From Duganella aceris (GTDB lineage Bacteria > Pseudomonadota > Gammaproteobacteria > Burkholderiales > Burkholderiaceae_D), in contig NZ_JAADJT010000009.1 in assembly GCF_011090165.1 (NCBI RefSeq), positions 248,001-312,000 of the forward strand: DNA of 64,000 bases, written 5' to 3'. Below, piece after piece: positions 16,962-25,585 of this stretch (position 1 is the stretch's first letter; each line of letters opens with the position of its first letter). The notes under the pieces are model-generated. The model did not search any database. It saw only the letters and a program-made list of their open reading frames with translations, and was not told the DNA's origin. The position numbers and the translations under genes are program-made.

Positions 16962-17288
16962 TTAACCTTTGATATCGATTTGCGCGAAAGCCGCGGCGAT
17001 GTCGTCCGGCGCCAACGGCCGTACCACCCGCGCCACTTCCTGGCCGTCGCGCAGGAAGATCATGGTCGGCCACAACTTGACGCGGAACGAGCGCCCCAGC
17101 GGCCGGCCGGGACCGTCCTCGACCTTGTAATGGGCCACGCCGTCGTGGCCGGCGTAAGCCTCGGCCAGCGGCGCCTGCGCGGCCATGCAGTGGCCGCACC
17201 AGTTGGCGCCGAACTCCAGCATCACGGCGCCCTTCAGCGCATCGATTTCGGCGCGCTGCGGCGCCTCGGCGGTATAGCGGGTCTTCAT
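16962..17288 (-). CDS. thioredoxin family protein
   Basis: A 108-residue thioredoxin-fold protein with the redox motif WCGHC (residues 30-34) and the cis-proline region KLWPTMIFLRDG. WCGHC resembles disulfide-isomerase sites more than the WCGPC of TrxA, so the redox potential may differ. No signal peptide is seen, so it is cytoplasmic. It directly follows the chaN-like gene without spacing, suggesting co-expression. The partner protein is unknown. Confidence 0.88.
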   Translation of the reverse strand: MKTRYTAEAPQRAEIDALKGAVMLEFGANWCGHCMAAQAPLAEAYAGHDGVAHYKVEDGPGRPLGRSFRVKLWPTMIFLRDGQEVARVVRPLAPDDIAAAFAQIDIKG

Positions 17289-18149
17289 TTATTTCGCTTT
17301 CACTTGTTTGCAGGGATCGCTGCGCTGCTGCGGCGCCACCGTCTGGACGCTGTCGTATCGGCCGCCGTTGTCGCCGTTTTCAATGAAGCCGATGCTGCGC
17401 ACCGTCAGTGTAGGCGCGGTCTGGTTTATCCAGCGCGCGACTCCGATGTCCTTGCGCACGTGGCCGTTGCCGGCGATCAGCACCACGTCGCGCGGCCGCT
17501 GCTCGCGCACGATCTTGGCCATCCAGATATCGCGCGCCACCTGGGCGTCGACCATGCCGCCGACCATCATCTCCGGCAGCATATTGCAGTGGCCGACGAC
17601 GATCTCCTGCTGCTGCGCGCTGCGGATGTCGGCCGGCAGCGGCTGGTCCAGATGGTAGTCCTGGATGCTCTTCGGATCGAAGGTGGCGCGCACGCCGTCG
17701 CGCACCACGCGCGAGGCGTCGGCGCGCGACAGGTTGGCCGCGACCAGCGGCAGCTGGTAGGTCAGCGCCAGCTGGATCACCGGGTAATACAGCTGCCAGT
17801 CCCAGCGCGGGCCGCCGACCACGCGGATCACGCATTGCGCGTCCAGGCAACCTTTCTGCGCCTGGGTCAGCGCATCCTGGTTCTCGCGGTCGAACTGCTC
17901 CATGACGATGGCCGGGCGCCAGCCCGCCTCCACCCGCCGCCGCAGCAACTCATAACGCAGCTTGTGGCCTTCGGCGTTGTCGTGCACTTCGCCCAGCAGC
18001 AGCACTTGCGGATTGTCGGCGACGGCGGCGACGACCGGGGCGGCCACCGGCTTGCCGCCGCTGGCGCAGCCGGTCGCCATCACCACGGCCGCCAGCGCAG
18101 CGGCCAGTGCCGCTTTCTGGAAAATCATCTGATATGCGGAAGTAGACAT
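17289..18149 (-). CDS. ChaN family lipoprotein
   Basis: A 286-residue protein with a signal peptide and lipobox (VVMATGC, Cys about residue 28). The mature part matches the ChaN/DUF399 family: VLLLGEVHDNAEGHKLRY near the start, the PAIVMEQFDRENQ segment, and VVLIAGNGHVRKDIG near the end. Family members are haem-binding proteins involved in iron uptake or stress, probably at the outer membrane. The stop is directly followed by the thioredoxin-like gene (no gap). It diverges from a PEP-CTERM gene across an AT-rich 189-base region. Confidence 0.86.
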   Translation of the reverse strand: MSTSAYQMIFQKAALAAALAAVVMATGCASGGKPVAAPVVAAVADNPQVLLLGEVHDNAEGHKLRYELLRRRVEAGWRPAIVMEQFDRENQDALTQAQKGCLDAQCVIRVVGGPRWDWQLYYPVIQLALTYQLPLVAANLSRADASRVVRDGVRATFDPKSIQDYHLDQPLPADIRSAQQQEIVVGHCNMLPEMMVGGMVDAQVARDIWMAKIVREQRPRDVVLIAGNGHVRKDIGVARWINQTAPTLTVRSIGFIENGDNGGRYDSVQTVAPQQRSDPCKQVKAK

Positions 18150-18226
18150 CGTCTCTCAATCGTAAAAGTGTTGTTGCTGCAGCGCAAAATTTAATTGCAC
18201 ACAGAGAAATATCAATGGCATTATGT

Positions 18227-18245
18227 TATTAAACGTGGTTTAATA
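18227..18245. promoter_or_regulatory. AT-rich 19-bp palindrome between chaN-like and PEP-CTERM genes
   Basis: Perfect 8-base arms (TATTAAAC / GTTTAATA) around a GTG centre, inside the 189-base divergent region. Its size, symmetry and location between two divergent starts (18149 minus, 18339 plus) suggest a binding site for a dimeric regulator acting on one or both genes. Confidence 0.4.
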
Positions 18246-18338
18246 TCAAATCGGTAGCGTTTGCTGCCCCGCAATGTAGGTTTTTCTAATTAAATACAGC
18301 TTAACGCCCTGTTCATGCCGTAACGCCAGGAGTGCACC

Positions 18339-18689
18339 GTGAAATCCCCAACCTTGATTTCGATTGTTTTACTCGCCGTGAGTCTCGCCGGCGCCGCCCA
18401 CGCCGGCAGCGACGTGCCCGCGACTCGCAATATTGCACCTGCAACAATTGAACTCGCCTCATGCGACGCCAACAGCCCTGCGCCGTGCGGCATCGGCGCC
18501 AGCGACGCCAAGACCACGGACGCCGACGATCTGCACGCCTTGCCGCCGTCGGACCCGAAGCATCGGCCGAACGCCGAGCCGGCCTCGCCGGTGCCGGAAC
18601 CGCAGACTTTTGTGATGTTGATGCTGGGATTGGTGGTGCTGGGTTTCGCCTCGCGCCGCAGCAACGCATCGGAAAAATTCAAGGACTGA
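18339..18689 (+). CDS. PEP-CTERM sorting domain protein
   Basis: A 116-residue secreted protein. The N-terminus (MKSPTLISIVLLAVSLAGAAHA) is a clear signal peptide. The C-terminus carries the full PEP-CTERM sorting signal: VPEP, a hydrophobic segment, then an arginine cluster (ASRRS). Such proteins are recognised by an exosortase/EpsH system and usually end up in the exopolysaccharide matrix. The 65-residue middle is low complexity and unlike known domains. Start is GTG 18339 with a CAGGAG site. The gene stands alone and is closed by a strong terminator. No exosortase is in the window. Confidence 0.85.
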   Translation: MKSPTLISIVLLAVSLAGAAHAGSDVPATRNIAPATIELASCDANSPAPCGIGASDAKTTDADDLHALPPSDPKHRPNAEPASPVPEPQTFVMLMLGLVVLGFASRRSNASEKFKD

Positions 18690-18711
18690 GCCAGCCGCCA
18701 GCCACCGAACC

Positions 18712-18737
18712 AGCCCGCGCCATGCGGGCTTTTTTTA
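18712..18737 (+). terminator. rho-independent terminator of the PEP-CTERM gene
   Basis: A 7-bp GC-rich stem (AGCCCGC / GCGGGCT) with a 5-base loop is followed by seven T residues, 22 bases after the stop. This is a textbook intrinsic terminator on the plus strand. The T run also encodes the stop codon of a small minus-strand gene. Confidence 0.9.
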
Positions 18738-18902
18738 TAGGCAGATCGAACGGATGTTGCTGAGCGCTACACCGTGCAGGATGGCGCGAAACACGCATCC
18801 CACCTTTTGCCAGCCGTTGTCGGTGGCGATCACCGCAAACAAGGCCACCGCCACCACTATGCCGGCCAGAATCAGCAGGCCTTTGATCGTCTCTTTATTC
18901 AT
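18735..18902 (-). CDS. small hydrophobic protein, 55 residues, unknown
   Basis: A short frame starting ATG (MNKETIKGLLILAGIVVAVA) and ending TAA at 18735. Residues 8-26 are a clear transmembrane segment (GLLILAGIVVAVALFAVIA) preceded by two lysines and followed by a polar stretch TDNGWQKVGC and a second mildly hydrophobic part. It is too short for standard gene calls. It fits neatly between the PEP-CTERM terminator and the DUF3224 gene, in the same direction as the latter. No strong ribosome site is seen. It is probably real, but the function is not recognised. Confidence 0.5.
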   Translation of the reverse strand: MNKETIKGLLILAGIVVAVALFAVIATDNGWQKVGCVFRAILHGVALSNIRSICL

Positions 18903-18930
18903 GCCGGCATTCTAGCCTGCCGGTCCACGC

Positions 18931-19332
18931 TTAAGCAACGGCCTCCAGCGTGTAATCGAAGTCGTAGTAGTGCTTGCCGCCCTCGATGCGGATGTTCAGC
19001 GTGCCGGCCAGCCCGGCCAGTTGGCCGCCGCCCGAATCGGGCACCACCTTCACCGCCAGCCCGGGCGCGCCGCGCGTCATGACGCCGCTGTGATGCAGCA
19101 GGAAGGTGCCGTCGCGGCCTTCCAGCGTGCCGCGCACCAGTTCCATCGCCACATAGGCGCCGGATCCCAGCGCGCGATCCATATACGCCAGCATCTCGCC
19201 CTTGCCGCTGGCCTGCAGCGCGCCGTGGTACTGCTTGTCCAGCGACATCCGGCCGATGCCGCTGTCGGCGGCGACGGCGGACATGGCTTCGGGCTGCATC
19301 TTGACCTCGAATTCTCCGGTAATCATGGGCAT
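18931..19332 (-). CDS. DUF3224 domain-containing protein
   Basis: A 133-residue protein matching DUF3224, a small beta-barrel family related to allene oxide cyclase-like folds. Characteristic parts are GRMSLDKQYHGALQASGKGE near residue 26, SGAYVAMELVRGTLEGRDGT and LLHHSGVMTRGAP. The start at 19332 has an excellent AGGAG site six bases upstream. It lies 11 bases after the stop of the sensor kinase gene, so both may be co-transcribed. No biochemical role is known for the family. Confidence 0.85.
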   Translation of the reverse strand: MPMITGEFEVKMQPEAMSAVAADSGIGRMSLDKQYHGALQASGKGEMLAYMDRALGSGAYVAMELVRGTLEGRDGTFLLHHSGVMTRGAPGLAVKVVPDSGGGQLAGLAGTLNIRIEGGKHYYDFDYTLEAVA

Positions 19333-19343
19333 GGCGTTCTCCT

Positions 19344-20924
19344 TTAAGCGTGCAGACGGGCGTCGGCGTGCAGCGTGGCGTCGTCGACCGGCGTCACGCA
19401 CGGCATGCGCAGCACGAAGCTGGCGCCCTGCCCCAGCACGCTGGAAACGGTGATGCTGCCGCCGAACTGCTTGGCGATCAGGTTGAAGACGATGTTCAGC
19501 CCCAGTCCGGTGCCGCCCTGGCCGCGCCGGGTGGTGACGAAGGGGTCGAACACCTTGTCCAGCATGTCCGGCGGAATGCCCTTGCCGTTGTCGGTGACCT
19601 GCATCTCGATCCAGTCGCCCTGCTGCGCCACGCCGATCATGATGCGGCCCTCGTCCTCGGGGTCGAAGGCGTGCTCGACGCAGTTCAAGGTCAGGTTGGT
19701 GATCACCTGCGCCAGCGCGCCCGGATAGCTGTCGAGCATGACGTCCGGCGGGCAGGCGATGCTGACCGTGATGCGGGTCTTCTTCAGCTTGGGCTGCAGG
19801 CTGGACACCACTTCGTTGATATAGTCGCGCAATTCGAAGCGGCGGCGCGCCTCGCTGACCTGGTCCACCGCGATCTGCTTGAAACTGTGGATCAGGTGCG
19901 CGGCGCGGTAGGCGTTGTTCATGATCAGGCGCGTGCTTTCGGCGGCCGTCTCCAGGTAGCGGGTGATGTCGGATTTCTTGATGTTGCCGTCCTGCACCGC
20001 CAGCTGCACCTTCTCGGTGGCCTCCATCAGCACCGAGGCGCTGGTCAGCGCGATGCCGACCGGGGTGTTGATCTCGTGCGCCACGCCGGCCACCAGTCCG
20101 CCCAGCGACGCCAGCCGCTCGGCCTGCAGCAGCGATTCCTGCGTGCGCCGCAGGTCGTCGAGCGCCTTGGTGGTGGTCTGGGCCGATTTGCGCGCCTCGT
20201 CCTCGGCCTCGCGGATGCGCTGGATATTCGATTTCACCTTGCGCTGGATGGCGTTGAAGCCGCGGATCACCTCGCCCAGCTCGTCGTGGCGGTTGTCCGG
20301 CAACTCCTCCACCTCGTCGCTGCCGCGCGTGGCCAGGTCGAACAGGCCGTCGCGCAGTTGCTTGAGCGGGTCGAACACGATGCGCAGCGACAAGGCCAGC
20401 GCCGCCACCAGGATCAGGTCCAGCAGCAGCACTTCGGTGACTTTGCGCCGCACCTCGGCGGCCAGCGTGGCGTCGATCTGGGCGCGGCTGAAGTTGACCA
20501 CCACGCGGCCGACGATCACCGGCTTGAGCGAGGCGCCGGCGGCGCCGGAATCGCGGTAGGCCAGGTCGGCCACCACCGGGGTGCCGCCGACGGCGGCATC
20601 GTTCTCGATCGCGCTGACGCTGCCGTTTTCATTGCGCAGCTTGCCGGAAAACAGGCCCACCGAAGTGTCGTAGACGCGGATCGAGACCAGCTCGGGCGGC
20701 ATCATCTCGGCGGCGACGATGTTGTCGACCTTGGCCTTGTCCAGATCCCACAGCGCCGACGGCAGGCTGGTTTGCAGCCGGGTCAGCACGCCCTGGCGCA
20801 GGCGCTGGCTGCTGACTTCGAGTTCATGGCCGAGGCTGTATTGCGCATAGGTGCCGGAAATGCCCAGCACCAGGGTCACGATGACCACAAACAGCAGCGT
20901 CAACCGGCCTTGAATACCAAACAT
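19344..20924 (-). CDS. membrane sensor histidine kinase
   Basis: A 526-residue kinase. The N-terminal segment (residues 8-27) and another near 165-185 are membrane spans enclosing a periplasmic sensor of about 135 residues. A HAMP-like linker and a coiled-coil (RIREAEDEARKSAQTTTKAL) follow. The phosphoacceptor is the His of GVAHEINTPVG. The ATPase domain shows NLTLNCVEHAF, DNGKGIPPDML and GGTGLGLNIV. No response regulator gene is adjacent, so it is an orphan kinase in this view. It diverges from the HDOD pair. Confidence 0.9.
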   Translation of the reverse strand: MFGIQGRLTLLFVVIVTLVLGISGTYAQYSLGHELEVSSQRLRQGVLTRLQTSLPSALWDLDKAKVDNIVAAEMMPPELVSIRVYDTSVGLFSGKLRNENGSVSAIENDAAVGGTPVVADLAYRDSGAAGASLKPVIVGRVVVNFSRAQIDATLAAEVRRKVTEVLLLDLILVAALALSLRIVFDPLKQLRDGLFDLATRGSDEVEELPDNRHDELGEVIRGFNAIQRKVKSNIQRIREAEDEARKSAQTTTKALDDLRRTQESLLQAERLASLGGLVAGVAHEINTPVGIALTSASVLMEATEKVQLAVQDGNIKKSDITRYLETAAESTRLIMNNAYRAAHLIHSFKQIAVDQVSEARRRFELRDYINEVVSSLQPKLKKTRITVSIACPPDVMLDSYPGALAQVITNLTLNCVEHAFDPEDEGRIMIGVAQQGDWIEMQVTDNGKGIPPDMLDKVFDPFVTTRRGQGGTGLGLNIVFNLIAKQFGGSITVSSVLGQGASFVLRMPCVTPVDDATLHADARLHA

Positions 20925-21102
20925 CTACACCCTCCCCGGCAATATGGATTTCACGGCAACATCCCAATGTACGGTATGGGCCGCGACTTGGCAAGAAATA
21001 GGCTGTGGCCCGATGCCAACCACGTTGATCCAGAGCGCAGACTTTGCCCGCCCGCAATGGTAAGATCGGGAAATATAGTTCAGGATGCAACCGGGAGGCA
21101 GC

Positions 21103-21450
21103 ATGGCAAGCAATTATCATCAACTGGCGCTGGCGGAGGTGCGGCCGGGCATGGTCCTGTCCGACGTGCTGCTCGACGTGCAGGGCCACGTGCTGTTGCC
21201 GCAAGGCACGGTGCTGACCGAGGCGATGCTGGCGCTGATGCCGCGCCACGGCATCGCCGTGCTGCCGATCGTCAAGGACGAGGTGTCGCCGGAGCAGGCG
21301 GCGGCGACGCTGGACCACCACGAGGCGCGCATCGCCCACTTGTTTCGCAAGAACGACGCCGACAGCGACAACGACTGGGCCACGGCCACGCTGCGCCGCT
21401 TCGTCACCGACTTCCGGCTGGGCGTAGAGGAGACTCCCGAGCATGAGTAA
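21103..21450 (+). CDS. small protein coupled to HDOD gene, unknown function
   Basis: A 115-residue protein. The start at ATG 21103 was preferred over 21085 because GGGAGG lies just upstream. Residues 8-60 (LAEVRPGMVLSDVLLDVQGH, then LLPQGTVLTEAMLALMPRHG) resemble the short beta-rich module often found before HD-GYP domains. The second half is acidic and charged. It overlaps the HDOD gene by 8 bases, so the two are translationally coupled and probably work together in signalling. No catalytic residues are recognised. Confidence 0.7.
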   Translation: MASNYHQLALAEVRPGMVLSDVLLDVQGHVLLPQGTVLTEAMLALMPRHGIAVLPIVKDEVSPEQAAATLDHHEARIAHLFRKNDADSDNDWATATLRRFVTDFRLGVEETPEHE

Positions 21451-22288
21451 TACACTGAGTTACGACGACGTGGTGCGCAACCTGGACGACCTGCCGTCGC
21501 TGCCGGCGGTGGTGATGGAGCTGCTCAACAGCATCGACCAGGACGATGTCGACATCTCGGTGCTGGCCAAGAAGGTCTCATACGACCAGGCGCTGACCGC
21601 CAAGACGCTGCGGCTGGCCAACTCCTCGCTGTACGGCCTGCAGGTCAAGGTCACCACCATCCAGCAGGCGATCACCTACCTGGGCTTCCAGACCACGCGC
21701 AACCTGATCACGGCGGCCGCCGTCACCGGCTGCTTCGCCGAGGGCCATTGCCCCGGCTTCGACCACAAGGCCTTCTGGCGCCACTCGATCGCCACCGCCG
21801 CCTGCGCCAAGGTGCTGGCGCGGCAGATGCGCTTCAACCAGGATTACGCCTTCACGGCCGGGCTGCTGCACGACATCGGCCGGCTGGTGCTGGTGGCGTG
21901 CTTCCCCAACCAATACTCCGAGACCATCGCCTGGCGCGAGCAACAGGATTGCTACCTGCTGGAAGCGGAACGCACGGTGCTCGGCGTCGATCACGTCGAC
22001 GCCGGGCTCGCCTTGGCGGAACATTGGAATTTTTCGGATACGATGCGCTTGGCCATCGGCGGCCACCACGACCCGGAAGCGCCGGGCGCAGGGTTCCTGG
22101 CGGCCATCATCCATGTGGCCGACGCGATCGTACATGCGCTCGATCTGGCGCAGGTGCAGGACGATCTGGTCCCGCCTGTTTCCACCGTGGCCTGGAACGC
22201 ACTGGGCCTCGATGAAGAAATCTATCTGCAGCTGTTCCGTGAAACGGAGTTGCAGTATGAAGAAATTTCTATGGTGCTGCTAAGCTGA
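21443..22288 (+). CDS. HDOD domain protein
   Basis: A 281-residue HDOD protein. The N-terminal part has LPSLPAVVMELL and the helix pattern LAKKVSYDQALTAKTLRLAN that define the family. The HD-like part keeps FTAGLLHDIGRLVL and GHHDPEAPG, so some metal-binding residues remain, though HDOD domains generally are not phosphodiesterases. Family members act in signalling, often with c-di-GMP or stress pathways. It is the second gene of a two-gene unit. Confidence 0.88.
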   Translation: MSNTLSYDDVVRNLDDLPSLPAVVMELLNSIDQDDVDISVLAKKVSYDQALTAKTLRLANSSLYGLQVKVTTIQQAITYLGFQTTRNLITAAAVTGCFAEGHCPGFDHKAFWRHSIATAACAKVLARQMRFNQDYAFTAGLLHDIGRLVLVACFPNQYSETIAWREQQDCYLLEAERTVLGVDHVDAGLALAEHWNFSDTMRLAIGGHHDPEAPGAGFLAAIIHVADAIVHALDLAQVQDDLVPPVSTVAWNALGLDEEIYLQLFRETELQYEEISMVLLS

Positions 22289-22298
22289 ACTGGCTACC

Positions 22299-22329
22299 TG
22301 CCGGGCCGGGTTGTCACACCGGCGCGGCA
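22299..22329. terminator. hairpin between convergent HDOD and small regulator genes
   Basis: Arms TGCCGGGCCGG and CCGGCGCGGCA pair over 11 positions with a single G-G mismatch around a 9-base loop. It lies 11 bases after the HDOD stop and 21 bases before the end of the opposing gene. No T-tract is present on either side, so termination efficiency is uncertain. Confidence 0.4.
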
Positions 22330-22350
22330 AGTGCGGGCCCCGCGGGCACA

Positions 22351-22683
22351 TCAGTGACGCGCGTAGTTGCCTGCTTCGGCCTTTTCGGTGCGGTCTTCCG
22401 GCTTCGGGCGGCCTTGGGCGTCGGACAGACGATATTTGGTGCGGCGGTCGCCCATCAGGTCGCGCAGGTCGCGGATGCTCATGCCGGTCACTTCGTGCAT
22501 GCGGATCAGCAGCGAGGCGCCGACCGGCAGGCGGTGGTGACGGATCTTGCTGATGACGGGCGGCGCGACTTCCAGCAGGCGCGACAGCGCGGCGTCGTTT
22601 TTCAGCTGCATCTTGCCCAGCAAGATATCCAGCAGATGATTGGGGTTGTAGCTTTCTTGGGAAGCGAGAGCGTGGTGTGCCAT
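22351..22683 (-). CDS. small XRE/phage repressor-like DNA-binding protein
   Basis: A 110-residue protein. The segment LKNDAALSRLLEVAPPVISK (about residues 28-47) has the spacing of a helix-turn-helix, followed by IRHHRLPVGASLLIRMHEVT as in Cro/C1-type folds. The last 30 residues are charged and probably disordered. The start at 22683 has an AGGAA site. An 8-bp inverted repeat lies 40-77 bases upstream, a possible autoregulatory operator. It is not a recognised named regulator; small proteins of this kind are common in Oxalobacteraceae. Confidence 0.7.
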   Translation of the reverse strand: MAHHALASQESYNPNHLLDILLGKMQLKNDAALSRLLEVAPPVISKIRHHRLPVGASLLIRMHEVTGMSIRDLRDLMGDRRTKYRLSDAQGRPKPEDRTEKAEAGNYARH

Positions 22684-23052
22684 GATATTCCTCGTTGGTT
22701 GGGTGAAGAGATAGTGCTGGTTCGAACTTAAAAATAACTTAGGTTGCATGAATAAGTTCGCCGGCCCCATGATTGCCATTCGAGCAAGATAATTTTATGC
22801 TCAAAGGGGCCATTCCCGCCAACGTGCGTCGAGCGAAGATTGTTCAACATCAATCGCTGGCGAGAAACCTTAACAACAATGCTATTTCAACATATGGGGC
22901 GAGAGTGTGTCGCACGCAAGAACTTGTAGGAAACAAGTTCCGAAATAGGGCGCGCACCAGCGCCGGAAGGGACGATCGCGGCCCACGCCGATAAATTACG
23001 TTAAACTATCGCCTGTGCCGGCACGGCCGGCCTCTTCTCATAAAGCAGCCCA
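22684..23052. other. 369-base intergenic region with AAGTTC repeats
   Basis: This gap is more AT rich than its surroundings and holds no convincing gene. It contains a perfect inverted repeat CGAACTTA / TAAGTTCG (22723-22730 and 22753-22760) near the small regulator gene. It also contains a hairpin GAACTTGT / ACAAGTTC (22920-22940) nearer phoH. Both are built on the same AAGTTC core. The region must include the divergent promoters of the regulator and of phoH. Confidence 0.45.
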
Positions 23053-24133
<1,081 letters not shown>

Positions 24134-24150
<17 letters not shown>

Positions 24151-24598
24151 ATTGACGCTGTCGGTGCAATATCCCGACGCGCGCCTGCAGGAAAGCATCA
24201 CCCGTCCGAAAATCCGCCGCTGGGTGCAAGCCGCGCTGTTCGCGCCGGCCGAACTGACCATCCGCTTCGTCGACGCCGAGGAAGGCCGCAGCCTGAACCG
24301 CGAATACCGGGGCAAGGACTACGCCACCAACGTGCTGACCTTCGCCTACAACGAAGGCGAAGAGCTCGACGACGACGCGCCGACCCAGGCCGACATCATC
24401 CTCTGCACCGACGTGCTGGAACAGGAAGCCGCCGAGCAAAAGAAAACCGTCGAGGAACACGCCGCCCACCTGATCGTCCACGGCGTGCTGCACGCTCAGG
24501 GCTACGACCACATGGACGACGAGGAAGCGACCGAAATGGAAGGCATCGAAACCGAACTGCTGGCCAGGCTCGGCTACGCCGATCCCTACGCCGACTAG
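24134..24598 (+). CDS. ybeY: endoribonuclease YbeY (rRNA maturation)
   Basis: A 154-residue metalloendonuclease of the UPF0054 family. The zinc-binding signature HGVLHAQGYDH (about residues 116-126) is intact, with the preceding RxLNxxYRxxDxxTNVLTF-type region also present. YbeY is required for 16S rRNA 3' end processing and ribosome quality control in the cytoplasm. It overlaps phoH at its start, which supports co-translation. Confidence 0.95.
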
Positions 24599-24616
24599 GC
24601 GCCGTTGTGGGATGAA

Positions 24617-24647
24617 CGGGGCTGTCTTTTTGACAAAAACGGCCCCG
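24617..24647. repeat. hairpin between ybeY and corC
   Basis: A stem of CGGGG / CCCCG extended inward by further pairs (one G-T wobble, one mismatch) encloses a T-rich left arm and an A-rich right arm. It lies 18 bases after the ybeY stop and 53 bases before corC. No T-tract follows, so partial termination or mRNA processing is more likely than full termination. Confidence 0.4.
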
Positions 24648-24700
24648 CCTGCCCATTTGGTGTATCCTATGCGTCTTCGAAACAACGGCTCACGCCTCCT

Positions 24701-25585
24701 ATGCAAGAGCACTCTAGTAGCGTCAAGACTGACGCTAAACCCCATCGGTCACTGTTTGAACGCCTGACCGCACTGATTTCCCCCGAGCCAGAGAACCGTG
24801 CTGAACTGCTCGAAGTTCTGCACGACGCCCACGAACGCAACCTGATCGACGCCGACGCCTTGTCGATGATCGAAGGCGTGTTCCAGGTCTCCGACTTGTC
24901 CGCCCGTGACATCATGATTCCCCGCTCGCAAATGGATGTCATCGACATCTCCAAGCCGATCGAGGAGTGGATGCCTGCGGTGCTGCAGACCGCCCACTCG
25001 CGTTTCCCCGCCATCGAAGGCGAACGCGACAAGGTGATCGGCATCCTGCTGGCCAAGGACTTGCTGCGCTACTACGCCGAAGAATCGTTCGACGTCCGCG
25101 ACATGCTGCGCCCGGCCATCTTCATTCCCGAATCGAAACGCCTGAATGTGCTGCTGCGCGATTTCCGCGCCAACCACAATCACATGGCGATCGTGGTCGA
25201 CGAGTACAGCGGCGTGGCCGGCCTGATCACCATCGAGGACGTGCTGGAGCAGATCGTCGGCGACATCGAGGACGAGTACGACTTCGACGAGGAAGAGGAC
25301 AACATCCTCTCGATCAAGGAAGGCGTGCACGGCCCGCGCTGGCGCATCAAGGCGCTGACCGAGATCGAACAGTTCAACGAGGAACTCGACACCGCGCTGC
25401 CCGACGACGACGCCGACACCATCGGCGGTCTGGTCTCCAAGCACCTGGGCCGCATGGCGCACAAGGGCGACACCTTCGACATGGACGGCATGCGCTTTGA
25501 AGTGCTGCGCGCCGACGCCCGCCAGATCCACGTGCTGCTGGTGGAAAAACTGCCGCCCGCCGCCGCCGAAGGCGACGACGCATAA
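24701..25585 (+). CDS. corC: CorC/HlyC family CBS domain transport-associated protein
   Basis: A 294-residue soluble protein. Two CBS domains (around IMIPRSQMDVIDISKPIEEW and AIVVDEYSGVAGLITIEDVL) are followed by the CorC_HlyC C-terminal domain with GGLVSKHLGRMAHKGD. It is linked to magnesium/cobalt efflux and envelope maintenance. The Asp/Glu-rich stretch EDEYDFDEEEDN lies between the domains. ATG 24701 lacks a clear ribosome site. Its stop overlaps the lnt start by one base (TAATG). Confidence 0.92.
   Translation: MQEHSSSVKTDAKPHRSLFERLTALISPEPENRAELLEVLHDAHERNLIDADALSMIEGVFQVSDLSARDIMIPRSQMDVIDISKPIEEWMPAVLQTAHSRFPAIEGERDKVIGILLAKDLLRYYAEESFDVRDMLRPAIFIPESKRLNVLLRDFRANHNHMAIVVDEYSGVAGLITIEDVLEQIVGDIEDEYDFDEEEDNILSIKEGVHGPRWRIKALTEIEQFNEELDTALPDDDADTIGGLVSKHLGRMAHKGDTFDMDGMRFEVLRADARQIHVLLVEKLPPAAAEGDDA

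Noticed and set aside
22773..22994. A 73-codon plus-strand frame in the gap before phoH
   Set aside because: No ribosome site, no hydrophobic or domain pattern, and it runs through the GAACTTGT / ACAAGTTC hairpin. Probably chance.
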